From positions 1 to 35,281 of the forward strand of contig JACPOZ010000027.1 in assembly GCA_016191235.1 (NCBI GenBank): a stretch of DNA of 35,281 nt. The letters are read 5' to 3'. Made by a program: the position numbers and the translations under genes. Within the stretch, counting starts at the first letter, position 1, and each line of letters opens with the position of its first letter. Source of the stretch: Gammaproteobacteria bacterium. GTDB lineage: Bacteria; Pseudomonadota; Gammaproteobacteria; Ga0077554; Ga007554. Shown in pieces: positions 18,417 through 27,104 of this stretch. A model generated the notes under the pieces. The model was given only the letters and a program-made list of their open reading frames with translations. It ran no database searches and was not told where the DNA came from.

Positions 18417-18854
18417 TCACTCATCACTATCGGCCTGCTTGAAAGCGGCCCTGATCTGTTCGGAGGTAAAGCCCCGGTATTGTAGAAAACGCATCTGTTT
18501 AGCGCGTTCGTTTACATCGGCTGGCGGCGCAGCGCCGAAGCGCTTGCGCCTCACATCCATAATTCTGTCGCGCCAAAACCCGGCGTCAGCGTCCACGGCG
18601 TTGCTGATCTGTTCGTCACCGATACCATGCTCACGCAACTCGGCCTGGATACGCAGCGGCCCATACCCCTTGGCAATACGCGAACGCACCAGACTTTCGA
18701 CAAAGCGCTCGTCGCTGAGCAGGCGCTCTTGCGCAAGCGCCACCAAGGTATCGTCGACGACGGCGCCTTCCATGCCTCGGGCGTGCAATTTGCGCCGCAA
18801 CTGCCGGGTGGAGTGCTCGCGCCGGGCGAGCAGGTTCATGGCGGTGCTGCGCAC
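18417..18854 (-). CDS. recX: RecX, modulator of RecA
   Basis: RecX binds RecA filaments and limits recombinase activity. The 145 residues match the family: NLLARREHSTRQLRRKLHARG near the start, RIAKGYGPLRIQAELREHGI in the middle, and RFLQYRGFTSEQIRAAF at the end. The start given is GTG at 18854, which aligns with AVRxTAMxLLARREH of relatives. The nearest good ribosome site (GAGGGAGAG) is 15 bases upstream, a little far, so the true start could be a few codons earlier at a non-standard codon. It follows recA after 56 bp and precedes alaS by 8 bp. Confidence 0.95.
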   Translation of the reverse strand: MRSTAMNLLARREHSTRQLRRKLHARGMEGAVVDDTLVALAQERLLSDERFVESLVRSRIAKGYGPLRIQAELREHGIGDEQISNAVDADAGFWRDRIMDVRRKRFGAAPPADVNERAKQMRFLQYRGFTSEQIRAAFKQADSDE

Positions 18855-18910
18855 GGCAGAAGGCTTGATCTCTCCCTCGGCCCCGGCATCCGGCGGATTA
18901 CGCTTCCGCT

Positions 18911-19945
18911 TCAGGCGTCCGCCTGTTCCGTCTCGGCAGCGCCAGCCTTGTGCAGCAACTTGGCGCGAATCTTTTCTTCGATATCACGCGCCATGTCGGG
19001 GTGTTCCTTCAGGTAGGTGCGTACGTTGTCCTTGCCCTGGCCGATACGTTCACCGTTGCAACTGTACCAGGCGCCGGATTTCTCGACGAAACCGTGCTCG
19101 ACGCCCAGCTCGATGAGTTCGCCCTCGCGGGACGTGCCTTCGCCATACATGATCTCGAAATTCGCCTCTTTAAAGGGTGGCGCCACCTTGTTTTTGACGA
19201 CTTTGACGCGCGTCTCGCTGCCGACGATCTCATCGCCCTTTTTGATGGCACCGGTGCGGCGAATGTCGAGGCGCACCGAGGCGTAGAACTTGAGCGCATT
19301 GCCGCCGGTGGTGGTTTCGGGATTGCCGAACATCACGCCGATCTTCATGCGGATCTGGTTGATGAAGATCACCATGGTGTTGGAACGATTGATGTTGCCC
19401 GTCAGCTTGCGCAGTGCCTGGGACATCAGGCGTGCTTGCAGGCCCATGTGGGAATCGCCCATCTCGCCTTCAATCTCGGCCTTGGGCGTGAGCGCCGCCA
19501 CGGAGTCGATGACCACAACATCCACCGCACCGGAGCGCACCAGCATGTCGGCGATTTCCAGGGCCTGTTCGCCGGTATCCGGCTGCGACACCAGCAGATC
19601 ATCAATATTCACGCCCAGCTTGCGGGCATAGGTCGGGTCCAGGGCGTGCTCAGCGTCAACGAAGGCCGCGGTGCCACCCAGCTTTTGCGCTTGGGCGATT
19701 ACTTGCAGCGTCAATGTGGTTTTGCCCGAAGACTCCGGCCCATAGATCTCGACAATGCGCCCGCGCGGCAGACCGCCGATGCCCAGCGCAATATCCAACC
19801 CCAGCGAGCCGGTCGAAATCACGCCGATGTCACGCGCCACGCCACCGTCGCCCATGCGCATCACCGAACCCTTGCCGAACTGCTTTTCAATCTGGCTCAG
19901 CGCCGCGCCCAGCGCCTTTTTCTTGTTTTCATCTGTCATGTTCAT
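18911..19945 (-). CDS. recA: RecA recombinase
   Basis: RecA forms filaments on single-stranded DNA for strand exchange and triggers the SOS response. I take the ATG at 19945 ([16 protein letters not shown]), giving 344 residues, with AGGTG about 10 bases upstream. The longer reading to 20008 adds 21 unlike residues. Walker A is GPESSGKTT (69-77). The DNA-binding loops are present ([17 protein letters not shown] and [32 protein letters not shown]). A weak sigma70-like pair, TTGTTT and TTATAC, lies near 19980-20010. I found no CTGT-N8-ACAG LexA box upstream, which is unusual for a gammaproteobacterial recA. Confidence 0.98.
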   Translation of the reverse strand: MNMTDENKKKALGAALSQIEKQFGKGSVMRMGDGGVARDIGVISTGSLGLDIALGIGGLPRGRIVEIYGPESSGKTTLTLQVIAQAQKLGGTAAFVDAEHALDPTYARKLGVNIDDLLVSQPDTGEQALEIADMLVRSGAVDVVVIDSVAALTPKAEIEGEMGDSHMGLQARLMSQALRKLTGNINRSNTMVIFINQIRMKIGVMFGNPETTTGGNALKFYASVRLDIRRTGAIKKGDEIVGSETRVKVVKNKVAPPFKEANFEIMYGEGTSREGELIELGVEHGFVEKSGAWYSCNGERIGQGKDNVRTYLKEHPDMARDIEEKIRAKLLHKAGAAETEQADA

Positions 19946-20044
19946 GTGTTTAGCACCTGTTGTGTGGGTTTTCACCCCGTATAAGGGGGCAATGCAAGCG
20001 AAAAACAAACCAACTCATTAAGTTATAGGGGTTGCGTACGGCGT

Positions 20045-20088
20045 AGGGAGACTGAAAAAACTCCGACACGGGATTTTTCAGTCTCCCT
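20045..20088. repeat. 15-bp perfect inverted repeat in the recA/kinase divergent region
   Basis: AGGGAGACTGAAAAA at 20045-20059 pairs exactly with TTTTTCAGTCTCCCT at 20074-20088 across a 14-base centre. It lies between two divergently oriented genes, so a simple terminator role is unlikely for either. It may be a regulator site, a small palindromic element, or an attenuator in one leader. The rest of 19946-20284 has no coding content that I trust. Confidence 0.65.
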
Positions 20089-20284
20089 GGAAATAACCCT
20101 CATTATTCCACAGATTGTGCTAAATGGCCTAGCCCTGCAAACTTATTCAGCAGGCTCGATGGGCGAGGCCCTCACCAGAGACGGCGGCAAGGTATTGGCG
20201 CGCGTATTGCATCACCTATCCCCACGACCATCTAAACGACGGAATAATGGCGCGGCAACAGCAGCCAAATCCGAGGGAGTCTTC

Positions 20285-22843
20285 ATGCTGGAACCATCAC
20301 TGCCGACTGACGAAACCGAGCGGGTTGCCGCACTGCACGCCCTGAACGTGCTTGATACTGCGCCGGAAGACCGTTTTGACCGGATCACCCGGCTGGCCGC
20401 ACGGTTGTTTGACGTGCCGATCGCCCTGGTTAGCCTGGTGGACGCAAACCGCCAGTGGTTTAAATCCTGCCACGGACTGTCCGCAACGGAAACACCTCGC
20501 AGCGTCTCCTTTTGCGGACATGCGATACTCAGCGATGACACGTTTATCATTCCCGATGCCCTGCTTGATGTGCGCTTTGCCGATAACCCGCTCGTCACCG
20601 GCGCGCCGCACGTGCGCTTTTATGCCGGACAACCGCTGATCGGCATGGATGGCCGCAAGCTGGGTACGCTGTGCATCATCGATCATAAACCAAGACAGTT
20701 GAGCGAAGAGGATCGGGTGGCATTGAGAAGCTTTGCTGCCCTGGCGCAGCAGGAGCTAAACCTCACCCACCTCCATCAAGCCTGGGCACTCAAAAGTGCG
20801 GGCGACACCCGCAAAGACACCGAGGAAGAACTGTACCACAGCCATAATCTGCTCAATGCCGTTAGCCGGGCACAGGCACGCTTTATCGCCGACACCGACA
20901 CCGACACCTCACTGATGTTTAATGAGCTACTGTCGGATCTGCTCGCATTAACCAATAGCGAATACGGTTTCATTGGTGAAGTGCTGCATACGGAGGAAAA
21001 TCAGCCTTACCTCCACACCTACGCCATTACCAACATTGCCTGGAATACAGCAACGCAGGAGTTTTACGAAAAAAATATCGCGGACGGCCTGGAATTTTAC
21101 AATCTAAAAACCTTGTTTGGTGAAGTTCTTCGCACCCAACTGCCCGTTATTTCAAACAACCCGGCAACAGACCCACGGCGGGGCGGACTTCCAGAAGGCC
21201 ATCCCGCACTTAATGCCTTTTTGGGCATACCACTCTATAGCGGCGGCCATATGATAGGCATGGCCGGCATTGCCAACCGGCCCGGCAGTTACAACGAAGA
21301 CGTGCTTCTCTATCTGCAGCCTATGCTTAACACCTGCGCCAACATTATCACCGCGCATAAAAATAACCGGCAACGCCAACAGACTGAAACAGCATTGAAG
21401 AATAGCCAGCAGCAATTACAAGCCGTTCTGGATAACTCCACGGCGGTTATTTACGTTAAGGACCTGCAAGGCCGGTATCTTTTAGTAAACAGCGCATATG
21501 AGCGCTTCAGCCATCTTGACAGAGCCTCCGTCAAGGGCAAAACCGACCACGACCTCTTCCCCAAAGAGATCGCTGATGCATTCCGCGCCAATGACCTGAA
21601 AGTGGCCGAGGCAAAATCCTCCATGACATGGGAGGAAGCCGCGCCCCACGACGATGGGCTACATACTTATCTCTCCGTCAAATTCCCGCTACATGATGCC
21701 GCCGGGGATCTTTACGCCATCTGCGGCATGTCAACCGACATCACCTCGCGTATACAAGCCGAAGGGGAATTGCGCGCCAGTGAAACGCGCATCCGTGCCG
21801 TCCTGGACAATGTGCTGGACGGCATAATCACTATCAACGAGCAAGGAACCGTCGAGTCATTCAATCTCGCTGCGGAGCAAATTTTTGGCTATGCGTCCGG
21901 TGAAGTCGTCGACAAGAATATCAAAATGCTCATGCCGGAGCCGTATCATGGTGGTCATGACGGCTATCTTGCCAATTACATGGGTGGTGGGGCCGCCAGG
22001 GTGATTGGCATTGGGCGGGAGGTTACCGGACGGCGCAAGGACGGTACGACCTTTCCAATGGACCTTGCGGTGAGCGAGATGGGGCTGGGGGAGCGACGCT
22101 TGTTCACGGGCATTGTGCGCGACATCACGGAGCGCAAGAAGGTCGATCGCCTGAAGAATGAGTTTGTGTCCACGGTGAGCCACGAACTCAGGACACCGCT
22201 CACGTCGATTCGTGGCTCATTGGGATTGATCGCGGGCGGTGTGGCCGGAGAGATCCCAGCGCAGGCAAAAAGCCTGGTGGACATCGCCCACAACAACTGT
22301 GAACGTCTGGTGCGGCTGATCAACGACATTCTGGATATCGAAAAAATCGAATCTGGAAAACTGGTGTTTGATTTTCATCCCGTGGAAATCATGCGGCTCA
22401 TGGAAGAGACGCTGGAAGCCAATCTGGCTTATGCAGAACAATTTTGCGTCCGATACACCCTGGAAGGCGATCTTTCCGGCGTCAAAACACTGGCCGACCA
22501 GGACAGACTGATGCAGGTGATGGCCAATCTGCTGTCCAATGCCGCAAAATTTTCTCCCGCCAACGACGTGGTGGCCGTTTCAGTCGCGCGGCATGGCCGG
22601 GGGATTCGCGTCTGTGTCACAGACCACGGTCCCGGCATACCGGAAGAGTTCCATCATCATATTTTCCAGAAATTCACGCAAGCCGACGCATCGGATACAC
22701 GACAGAAGGGGGGCACCGGCCTGGGTCTCAACATCAGCAAGGCGATCATCGAAAAACATGGCGGAGAGATTGGATTTGAAACACAATCGGGTATCGGCAC
22801 CACGTTTTATTTCGATCTTCCGGAATGGCGAGAGCTGGCCGGC
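20285..22843 (+). CDS. Sensor histidine kinase with GAF-GAF-PAS-(FixL-type heme PAS)-HisKA-HATPase
   Basis: A cytoplasmic sensor kinase of 853 residues from the ATG at 20285, which has GAGGGAG 6 bases upstream; reading from 20117 adds non-conserved residues. Order: GAF (about 15-160), second GAF (about 190-360, with GHMIGMAGIANRPGSY), PAS (about 375-490), second PAS (about 500-620), dimerisation domain with phospho-acceptor His633 in VSHELRTPLTSIR, and ATPase domain with N748/N752, DHGPGIP and GGTGLGL. The second PAS resembles FixL: MPEPYHGGHDGYL followed by IGIGREVTGRRKDGTTFPM. H558 and R578 are 20 apart, exactly as the heme ligand His200 and distal Arg220 of Bradyrhizobium FixL. Heme-based gas sensing is therefore likely but unproven. 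No membrane segment is seen. It heads a plus-strand operon with the two regulators that follow. Confidence 0.92.
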
Positions 22844-22858
22844 TAAGGTAAAAGCACG

Positions 22859-23251
22859 ATGACAATACCCACATTAAACCGTATTCTGTACGTGGAAGAC
22901 GAAGCCGATATTCAAGCGGTGGCCCAGATCGCCCTTGAAGCTATCGGCGGCTTTTCGGTAACGATCTGCAGCTCAGGGAAGGAGGCCATTCAGGCTGCGC
23001 CAAGGTTGGGCCACGACCTTATCCTGCTCGACGTTATGATGCCCGACATGGATGGCCCGAGCACGCTCATGGCCTTGCGCGGCATCCCGCAAACCGCCGC
23101 CACGCCGGTGATTTTCATGACCGCCAAGGTACAGCCGCATGAGGTGGCACAGTATAAAGAAATGGGCGCGATTGCCGTGATCCCCAAACCCTTTGATCCG
23201 ATGACGCTGTCCGCTACCGTCCGCCGCCTGTGGGAAGAAGCCCATGGCTAA
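22859..23251 (+). CDS. Single-domain response regulator (CheY-like receiver)
   Basis: A stand-alone receiver of 130 residues with the acidic pair E13/D14, phospho-acceptor D58 in [13 protein letters not shown], the MTAK switch region and K110 in PKPFDP. It has no output domain, so it likely passes phosphate on or acts by binding a partner. It starts 15 bp after the kinase stop and overlaps the next gene by 8 bp, so it is very probably co-translated with both. A plausible role is to carry phosphate from the kinase to the Hpt domain of the next protein. Confidence 0.93.
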   Translation: MTIPTLNRILYVEDEADIQAVAQIALEAIGGFSVTICSSGKEAIQAAPRLGHDLILLDVMMPDMDGPSTLMALRGIPQTAATPVIFMTAKVQPHEVAQYKEMGAIAVIPKPFDPMTLSATVRRLWEEAHG

Positions 23252-24917
23252 CCCCCCTAGCGATGTGATGGCAAAACTGCAAGCGCTACGCGATTCTTTT
23301 GCGGCGCAATTGCCTGGCAAGATCCATGAAGTCATGGCGGTGGGAGACACGCTGTGCGGCGGAAAATCCAACGAAGCAGAAGAAGGCGAAGCACTCAAAC
23401 TTCTGCACTATTTGGCGCACAAATTGACGGGTTCCGGCGCTACGTTTGGTTTTAACGCGGTGAGCGATGCAGCGCGCGCCCTGGAAATCTTTGCGAAAGA
23501 GCTGCTCGATTGCGCCGTTCCGTCTAGCGCGGCACAGCGCGCGCAAATCAGTGCTTATCTGGAAAATCTGCAACGGGCCGCAGGGCAGCGCGAGAAAAAG
23601 AGCGGGGCAAATTACTGGCAAGAATCCGGCGCTCCCGCGCCGCGCGCGCCGGACAGCAATAGCGAGAACCGGCTGATCTACCTGGTCGAGGACGATCCCC
23701 TTCTGGCTCAGGATCTGGCCCTGCAACTCGGCAACTTCAATTACACAACGCACGTCTTTCACAGTCTCGCTGAATTCAGGCAGGCAGTGCGCCAGGCGAT
23801 ACCGGCAGCACTCATCATGGATATGGGACTGCCCGACGGCAATGGCGCGGATGCCATTATGGAAATACAGGAGGGCCGCGCAACGCCCCTGCCTGTGATT
23901 TTCCTTTCCGGGCGCGGCGATCTGGGGGCGCGGCTGGCGGGGGTGCGCGCTGGAGGCGCGGCCTATTTCACCAAGCCGGTGGACATCGGCGCCATGGTCG
24001 ACGCGCTCGATACGCTCACCGCGCAGAAAGCGCCCGAACCCTATCGTATCCTGATCGTCGATGACACGCCTTCGCTGGCGCGTTATTTCGCGTTGACGCT
24101 CCAGGAGGTCGGCATGGTCACCGAGGTAGTGACCGACCCCATGAACATCATGCAGGCGCTGGTCGAGTTCGCGCCGGAGCTGATCCTGATGGATATGTAC
24201 ATGCCCGGCTGCAACGGCCTGGAGCTGGCGATGGTGATCCGCCAGCAGGAGGCCTATGTAGGGATCCCGATTGTATTCCTCTCCGCCGAGACCGACCTGA
24301 ACAAGCAGCTTGAGGCGATGCGTCAAGGGGGAGACGATTTCCTGGTCAAGCCGATCCAGCCGGACCACCTGATTTCGGCAGTGACAAGCCGGGTACGGCG
24401 CTACCACATATTGCGCTCCTTCATGACGCGCGACAGCCTGACCGGACTCTACAACCATACCACCACCAAAGATTTGCTGGATAACGCCGCAGGGCTCGCC
24501 CAGCGCCACAATGCCCCGCTGGCCGTTGCCATGATCGACATTGATCATTTCAAGTCGGTGAATGACACTTATGGACATGCGACCGGCGACCGGGTTATCA
24601 AAAGCCTGTCACGGCTGCTGCAGCAGCGTTTGCGCAAGACCGATATCATTGGCCGCTACGGTGGCGAGGAATTCGCCGTGGCGCTCATCGATGCCGATGC
24701 CGCGCGCGCGGAAAGCATCATGAACGAGATTCGTGTCAGCTTTGAACAAATACGCCACCGGGTGGATGACAGGGAATTTAATGTCACTTTCAGTTGTGGC
24801 GTGGCGGTCTTTCCGCCCAACGGCAGTGCCGCCGAATTCAACGAGGCCGCCGACAAGGCCCTTTATGAAGCCAAGCGCAGCGGGAGAAACCGGGTGGTAA
24901 TGGGGGGCGGTGAATGA
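23244..24917 (+). CDS. Hpt-REC-REC-GGDEF diguanylate cyclase response regulator
   Basis: This 557-residue protein has four parts. An Hpt-like domain (about 1-112) carries His59 in [13 protein letters not shown]. Receiver 1 (about 143-260) has D193 and K244. Receiver 2 (about 267-385) has D317 and K369. The GGDEF domain (about 395-557) has an active-site GGEEF at 473-477 and an intact inhibitory I-site R464-K-T-D467 five residues before it. It should make c-di-GMP and be product-inhibited. PelD in this window is a c-di-GMP receptor, so Pel is a candidate target (inference). Its start overlaps the preceding regulator by 8 bp. It resembles PleD in having two receivers, but the N-terminal Hpt is extra. 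Confidence 0.94.
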   Translation: MANPPSDVMAKLQALRDSFAAQLPGKIHEVMAVGDTLCGGKSNEAEEGEALKLLHYLAHKLTGSGATFGFNAVSDAARALEIFAKELLDCAVPSSAAQRAQISAYLENLQRAAGQREKKSGANYWQESGAPAPRAPDSNSENRLIYLVEDDPLLAQDLALQLGNFNYTTHVFHSLAEFRQAVRQAIPAALIMDMGLPDGNGADAIMEIQEGRATPLPVIFLSGRGDLGARLAGVRAGGAAYFTKPVDIGAMVDALDTLTAQKAPEPYRILIVDDTPSLARYFALTLQEVGMVTEVVTDPMNIMQALVEFAPELILMDMYMPGCNGLELAMVIRQQEAYVGIPIVFLSAETDLNKQLEAMRQGGDDFLVKPIQPDHLISAVTSRVRRYHILRSFMTRDSLTGLYNHTTTKDLLDNAAGLAQRHNAPLAVAMIDIDHFKSVNDTYGHATGDRVIKSLSRLLQQRLRKTDIIGRYGGEEFAVALIDADAARAESIMNEIRVSFEQIRHRVDDREFNVTFSCGVAVFPPNGSAAEFNEAADKALYEAKRSGRNRVVMGGGE

Positions 24918-24943
24918 GCCTAAAAAAAGCGAGGACATGAACG

Positions 24944-25336
24944 ATGCCACACAATCCAAGCCTTTCCAAAATCCTGCTTGCCGGCATGTTATTAGCCCTC
25001 ACGCCGCATGCCCATACAGCGAGCCTTAACGATGGATACAAGGCCGCCATAAAAGGCGACTACGATGAGGCGTTCCTGATTATCCGCTCCAAGGCGATAG
25101 CAGGGGATGCGAATGCCCAATTCACCATGGCCATGATGTTTCATAGCGGCCTGGGCGTGAAAATGGACGAGCAGGAGGCGGTGAAGTGGTATCTCACCGC
25201 AGCCGAAAGCGGCTCGGTCAAGGCCATGGAGTTTATCTCCGCAGGCTATGAGAACGGCTGGTTCGGGCTGGAACGTGCCCCCAAGAGGGCGCAATACTGG
25301 TATGACAGAATGGTGGCGGCGGGAGGCGACCAGTAG
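24944..25336 (+). CDS. Small secreted Sel1-repeat protein
   Basis: A 130-residue protein with an N-terminal signal peptide (KILLAGMLLALTPHAHTA, likely cut near residue 26). Two Sel1-like repeats follow, centred on GDANAQFTMAMMFHSGLGV...EAVKWYLTAAESGS and VKAMEFISAGYENGWFG...AQYWYDRM. Sel1 repeats are alpha-solenoid modules for protein contacts. It begins 27 bp after the cyclase gene with GCGAGGA upstream, so it is probably the last gene of the signalling operon. A periplasmic partner for a cytoplasmic c-di-GMP circuit is unexpected. No specific function can be read from the sequence. Confidence 0.85.
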   Translation: MPHNPSLSKILLAGMLLALTPHAHTASLNDGYKAAIKGDYDEAFLIIRSKAIAGDANAQFTMAMMFHSGLGVKMDEQEAVKWYLTAAESGSVKAMEFISAGYENGWFGLERAPKRAQYWYDRMVAAGGDQ

Positions 25337-25373
25337 TTACCACGTTGTCCGTCCACGAAGGACAAAACGTAAC
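25336..25373. terminator. Imperfect hairpin between convergent genes
   Basis: GTTAC...TTGTCC (25336-25350) pairs with GGACAA...GTAAC (25360-25373). It sits between the ends of the Sel1 gene and the protease gene and could end both transcripts. No clear T-run is present. Confidence 0.45.
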
Positions 25374-25374
25374 C

Positions 25375-26754
25375 TCACTGAATAACAATAAACAACCCGC
25401 TCCTGCCGCGCCGCACATTGAGCAGCAAGCGCCGCTCACTGGCCTTGATGGCGCGCTTGAGTTCGTCGATGGTGCGCACCGGCAGGCGATTGATTGACTG
25501 GATGATGTCATCCTTGCGCAACCCGGCTCTCCAGGCCCGGCTGCCGGACTCGACATCCAGCACTACCATACCTTCGATGCGCCCATAGAGCGGGGAACCC
25601 TCTTCGATCGTGCCCAATGTCGCGCCCGCCAGGTGCGGCTGAACCCGCCCCATGTCCACCTTGGCCTGCGAGGTCTGCGCTATCAGCACGTTGATGGTGT
25701 GCGGCTTGCCATCGCGCAACACGACCAGCGCCACTTTTTCGCCCACACGCAGCAGGCCGATGGCATTGCGCAACTCGGCCGCACCACGTACCGGATTACC
25801 ATTCACCGTGGTGATGATATCGCCGCTAGCCAAGCCCGCCTTATCCGCCGGAGACCCTTTCAAAACCTTGGCCACTACCGCACCCGACTGCTCCTTGATA
25901 TTGAATGCCTTGGCCAGATCCGGCGTCAGATCCTGCATCATAATACCCAACTGGCCACGCTTTACCTCACCGTAGGTCACCAGTTGCCGCATAATGTCGT
26001 GCGCCATGTTGCTGGGGATGGCGAAGCCAATACCGACGTTGCCGCCGCCGGGCGCAAGAATGGCGGTGTTGACGCCCACCAGCTCACCACGCAGGTTGAC
26101 CAGCGCGCCACCAGAGTTGCCGGGGTTGATGGAGGCATCGGTCTGGATAAAGTTCTCATAGCCTTCGATCCCCAGGCCGGTGCGCCCCAGCGCGCTGACA
26201 ATGCCGGAGGTTACCGTCTGGCCCAAACCGAACGGGTTGCCGATAGCGACCACAAAATCACCCACCCGCAGCCTGCTCGAATCGGCCAGCGGCAGAGCGG
26301 TAAGGCCCTGGGCGGGTATCTGGATCACCGCCACATCCGCTTCGGGATCCGCGCCGATCAGCTTGGCGCTGAGACTGCGCCCGTCGCGCAAGGTAACGGT
26401 AATCTCATCCGCTTTGTCAACAACGTGGTTATTGGTCAACACATAGCCTTTGGCCGCATCCACCACCACGCCCGAACCCAGGCTCTGGGTGGGCCGCTCG
26501 CGCGGCATGTCGGGCGCGCCGAAGAAACGGCGGAAGAAGGGGTCCTGGAGCAGTGGATTGTCTTCCACGCGGACGCGCCCGCGCGTGGAAATGTTGACTA
26601 CCGCAGGGGCCGATTTCTCGATCATTGGCGCAAGTGTCGGCACAGCCACGCCCTGACTATCCGCCAACGGCAGCGCCGCCATCGCCGGCGCGGATAACGT
26701 ACCGGCCGCCACCAGCAGCAAACCAACCGTAACAGACTTGAATCTTGCTTTCAT
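25375..26754 (-). CDS. degQ: DegP/DegQ-type periplasmic serine endoprotease
   Basis: A periplasmic quality-control protease of 459 residues from the ATG at 26754, which has AGGTAGG about 7 bases upstream; the reading from 26778 adds 8 residues before a good signal peptide. The signal peptide is cut near AMA-ALPL. The trypsin-like domain has H110 in NNHVV, D140 in EADVAVI and S214 in GNSGGAL. PDZ1 begins around GQLGIMMQDLTPDLAKAF and PDZ2 ends the chain at GRSGLFIVIQ. Two PDZ domains point to the DegP/DegQ group, not DegS. DegP, DegQ and MucD cannot be separated from sequence alone, so the symbol is approximate. Confidence 0.92.
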   Translation of the reverse strand: MKARFKSVTVGLLLVAAGTLSAPAMAALPLADSQGVAVPTLAPMIEKSAPAVVNISTRGRVRVEDNPLLQDPFFRRFFGAPDMPRERPTQSLGSGVVVDAAKGYVLTNNHVVDKADEITVTLRDGRSLSAKLIGADPEADVAVIQIPAQGLTALPLADSSRLRVGDFVVAIGNPFGLGQTVTSGIVSALGRTGLGIEGYENFIQTDASINPGNSGGALVNLRGELVGVNTAILAPGGGNVGIGFAIPSNMAHDIMRQLVTYGEVKRGQLGIMMQDLTPDLAKAFNIKEQSGAVVAKVLKGSPADKAGLASGDIITTVNGNPVRGAAELRNAIGLLRVGEKVALVVLRDGKPHTINVLIAQTSQAKVDMGRVQPHLAGATLGTIEEGSPLYGRIEGMVVLDVESGSRAWRAGLRKDDIIQSINRLPVRTIDELKRAIKASERRLLLNVRRGRSGLFIVIQ

Positions 26755-26831
26755 TATCAACCTACCTTTGTGACGCATTCATATTTCTGCAAGTAATTCC
26801 AATTCGCGTTAAAAACGACAATGATTTTGTA

Positions 26832-26850
26832 GGGTGCGTTCCACGCACCC
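26832..26850. repeat. Short GC-rich palindrome upstream of the protease gene
   Basis: GGGTGCGTTCCACGCACCC: an 8-bp perfect stem with a 3-base loop. The form is a common extragenic repeat. It lies downstream of thpR on the minus strand and could act as its terminator. Confidence 0.5.
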
Positions 26851-26967
26851 TTCGATAAAAAAAGCGGTCGAAACCCACCAGGATGCCAAGGAAGTGTAAA
26901 TTCCGTCCACATTGCGCGGTTCGACAAGCCGATAGAAAAAGAGTTGCAGATCAGAGGGGGATTACCC

Positions 26968-26987
26968 TAGCAGCCTGTCTGACTTAG
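26968..26987. repeat. Second copy of the 20-bp repeat found at the pelG stop
   Basis: TAGCAGCCTGTCTGACTTAG, 19/20 identical to the copy at 334-353. It lies 12 bp before the long inverted repeat at 27000-27104. Confidence 0.6.
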
Positions 26988-26999
26988 GTCGAATCTACT

Positions 27000-27104
27000 G
27001 CGAAAGCGGGAGAGCGGTCCATTTTTCCGCTATTTTTCGTTAAATAGTGCCAGCTATTCTCCTCAAAATAGCGGAAAACTGTCCTCGCTCTCCCACTTTC
27101 TCGC
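27000..27104. repeat. Long imperfect inverted repeat overlapping the thpR 3' end
   Basis: Two arms of about 37-40 bp (27000-27036 and 27065-27104) contain a perfect 14-bp core, TTTTCCGCTATTTT against AAAATAGCGGAAAA, and a perfect 9-bp outer block, GGGAGAGCG against CGCTCTCCC. The right arm is inside the thpR reading frame and the thpR stop lies in the loop. It looks like a small palindromic element. Confidence 0.75.

Noticed and set aside
20117-20284. N-terminal extension of the sensor kinase from the ATG at 20117.
   Set aside because: The 56 extra residues are not GAF-like, no ribosome site precedes that ATG, and a strong site stands before 20285.
23286-24578. Long minus-strand open frame (430 codons) opposite the cyclase gene.
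   Set aside because: It mirrors the Hpt-REC-REC-GGEEF gene, whose domains and motifs are unmistakable; no family features occur in the antisense frame.
26755-26830. SigmaE-like promoter for the protease gene (GGAATT with GTCACA further on).
   Set aside because: The spacing between the two blocks is about 19-20 bases, whereas sigmaE promoters need 15-16.
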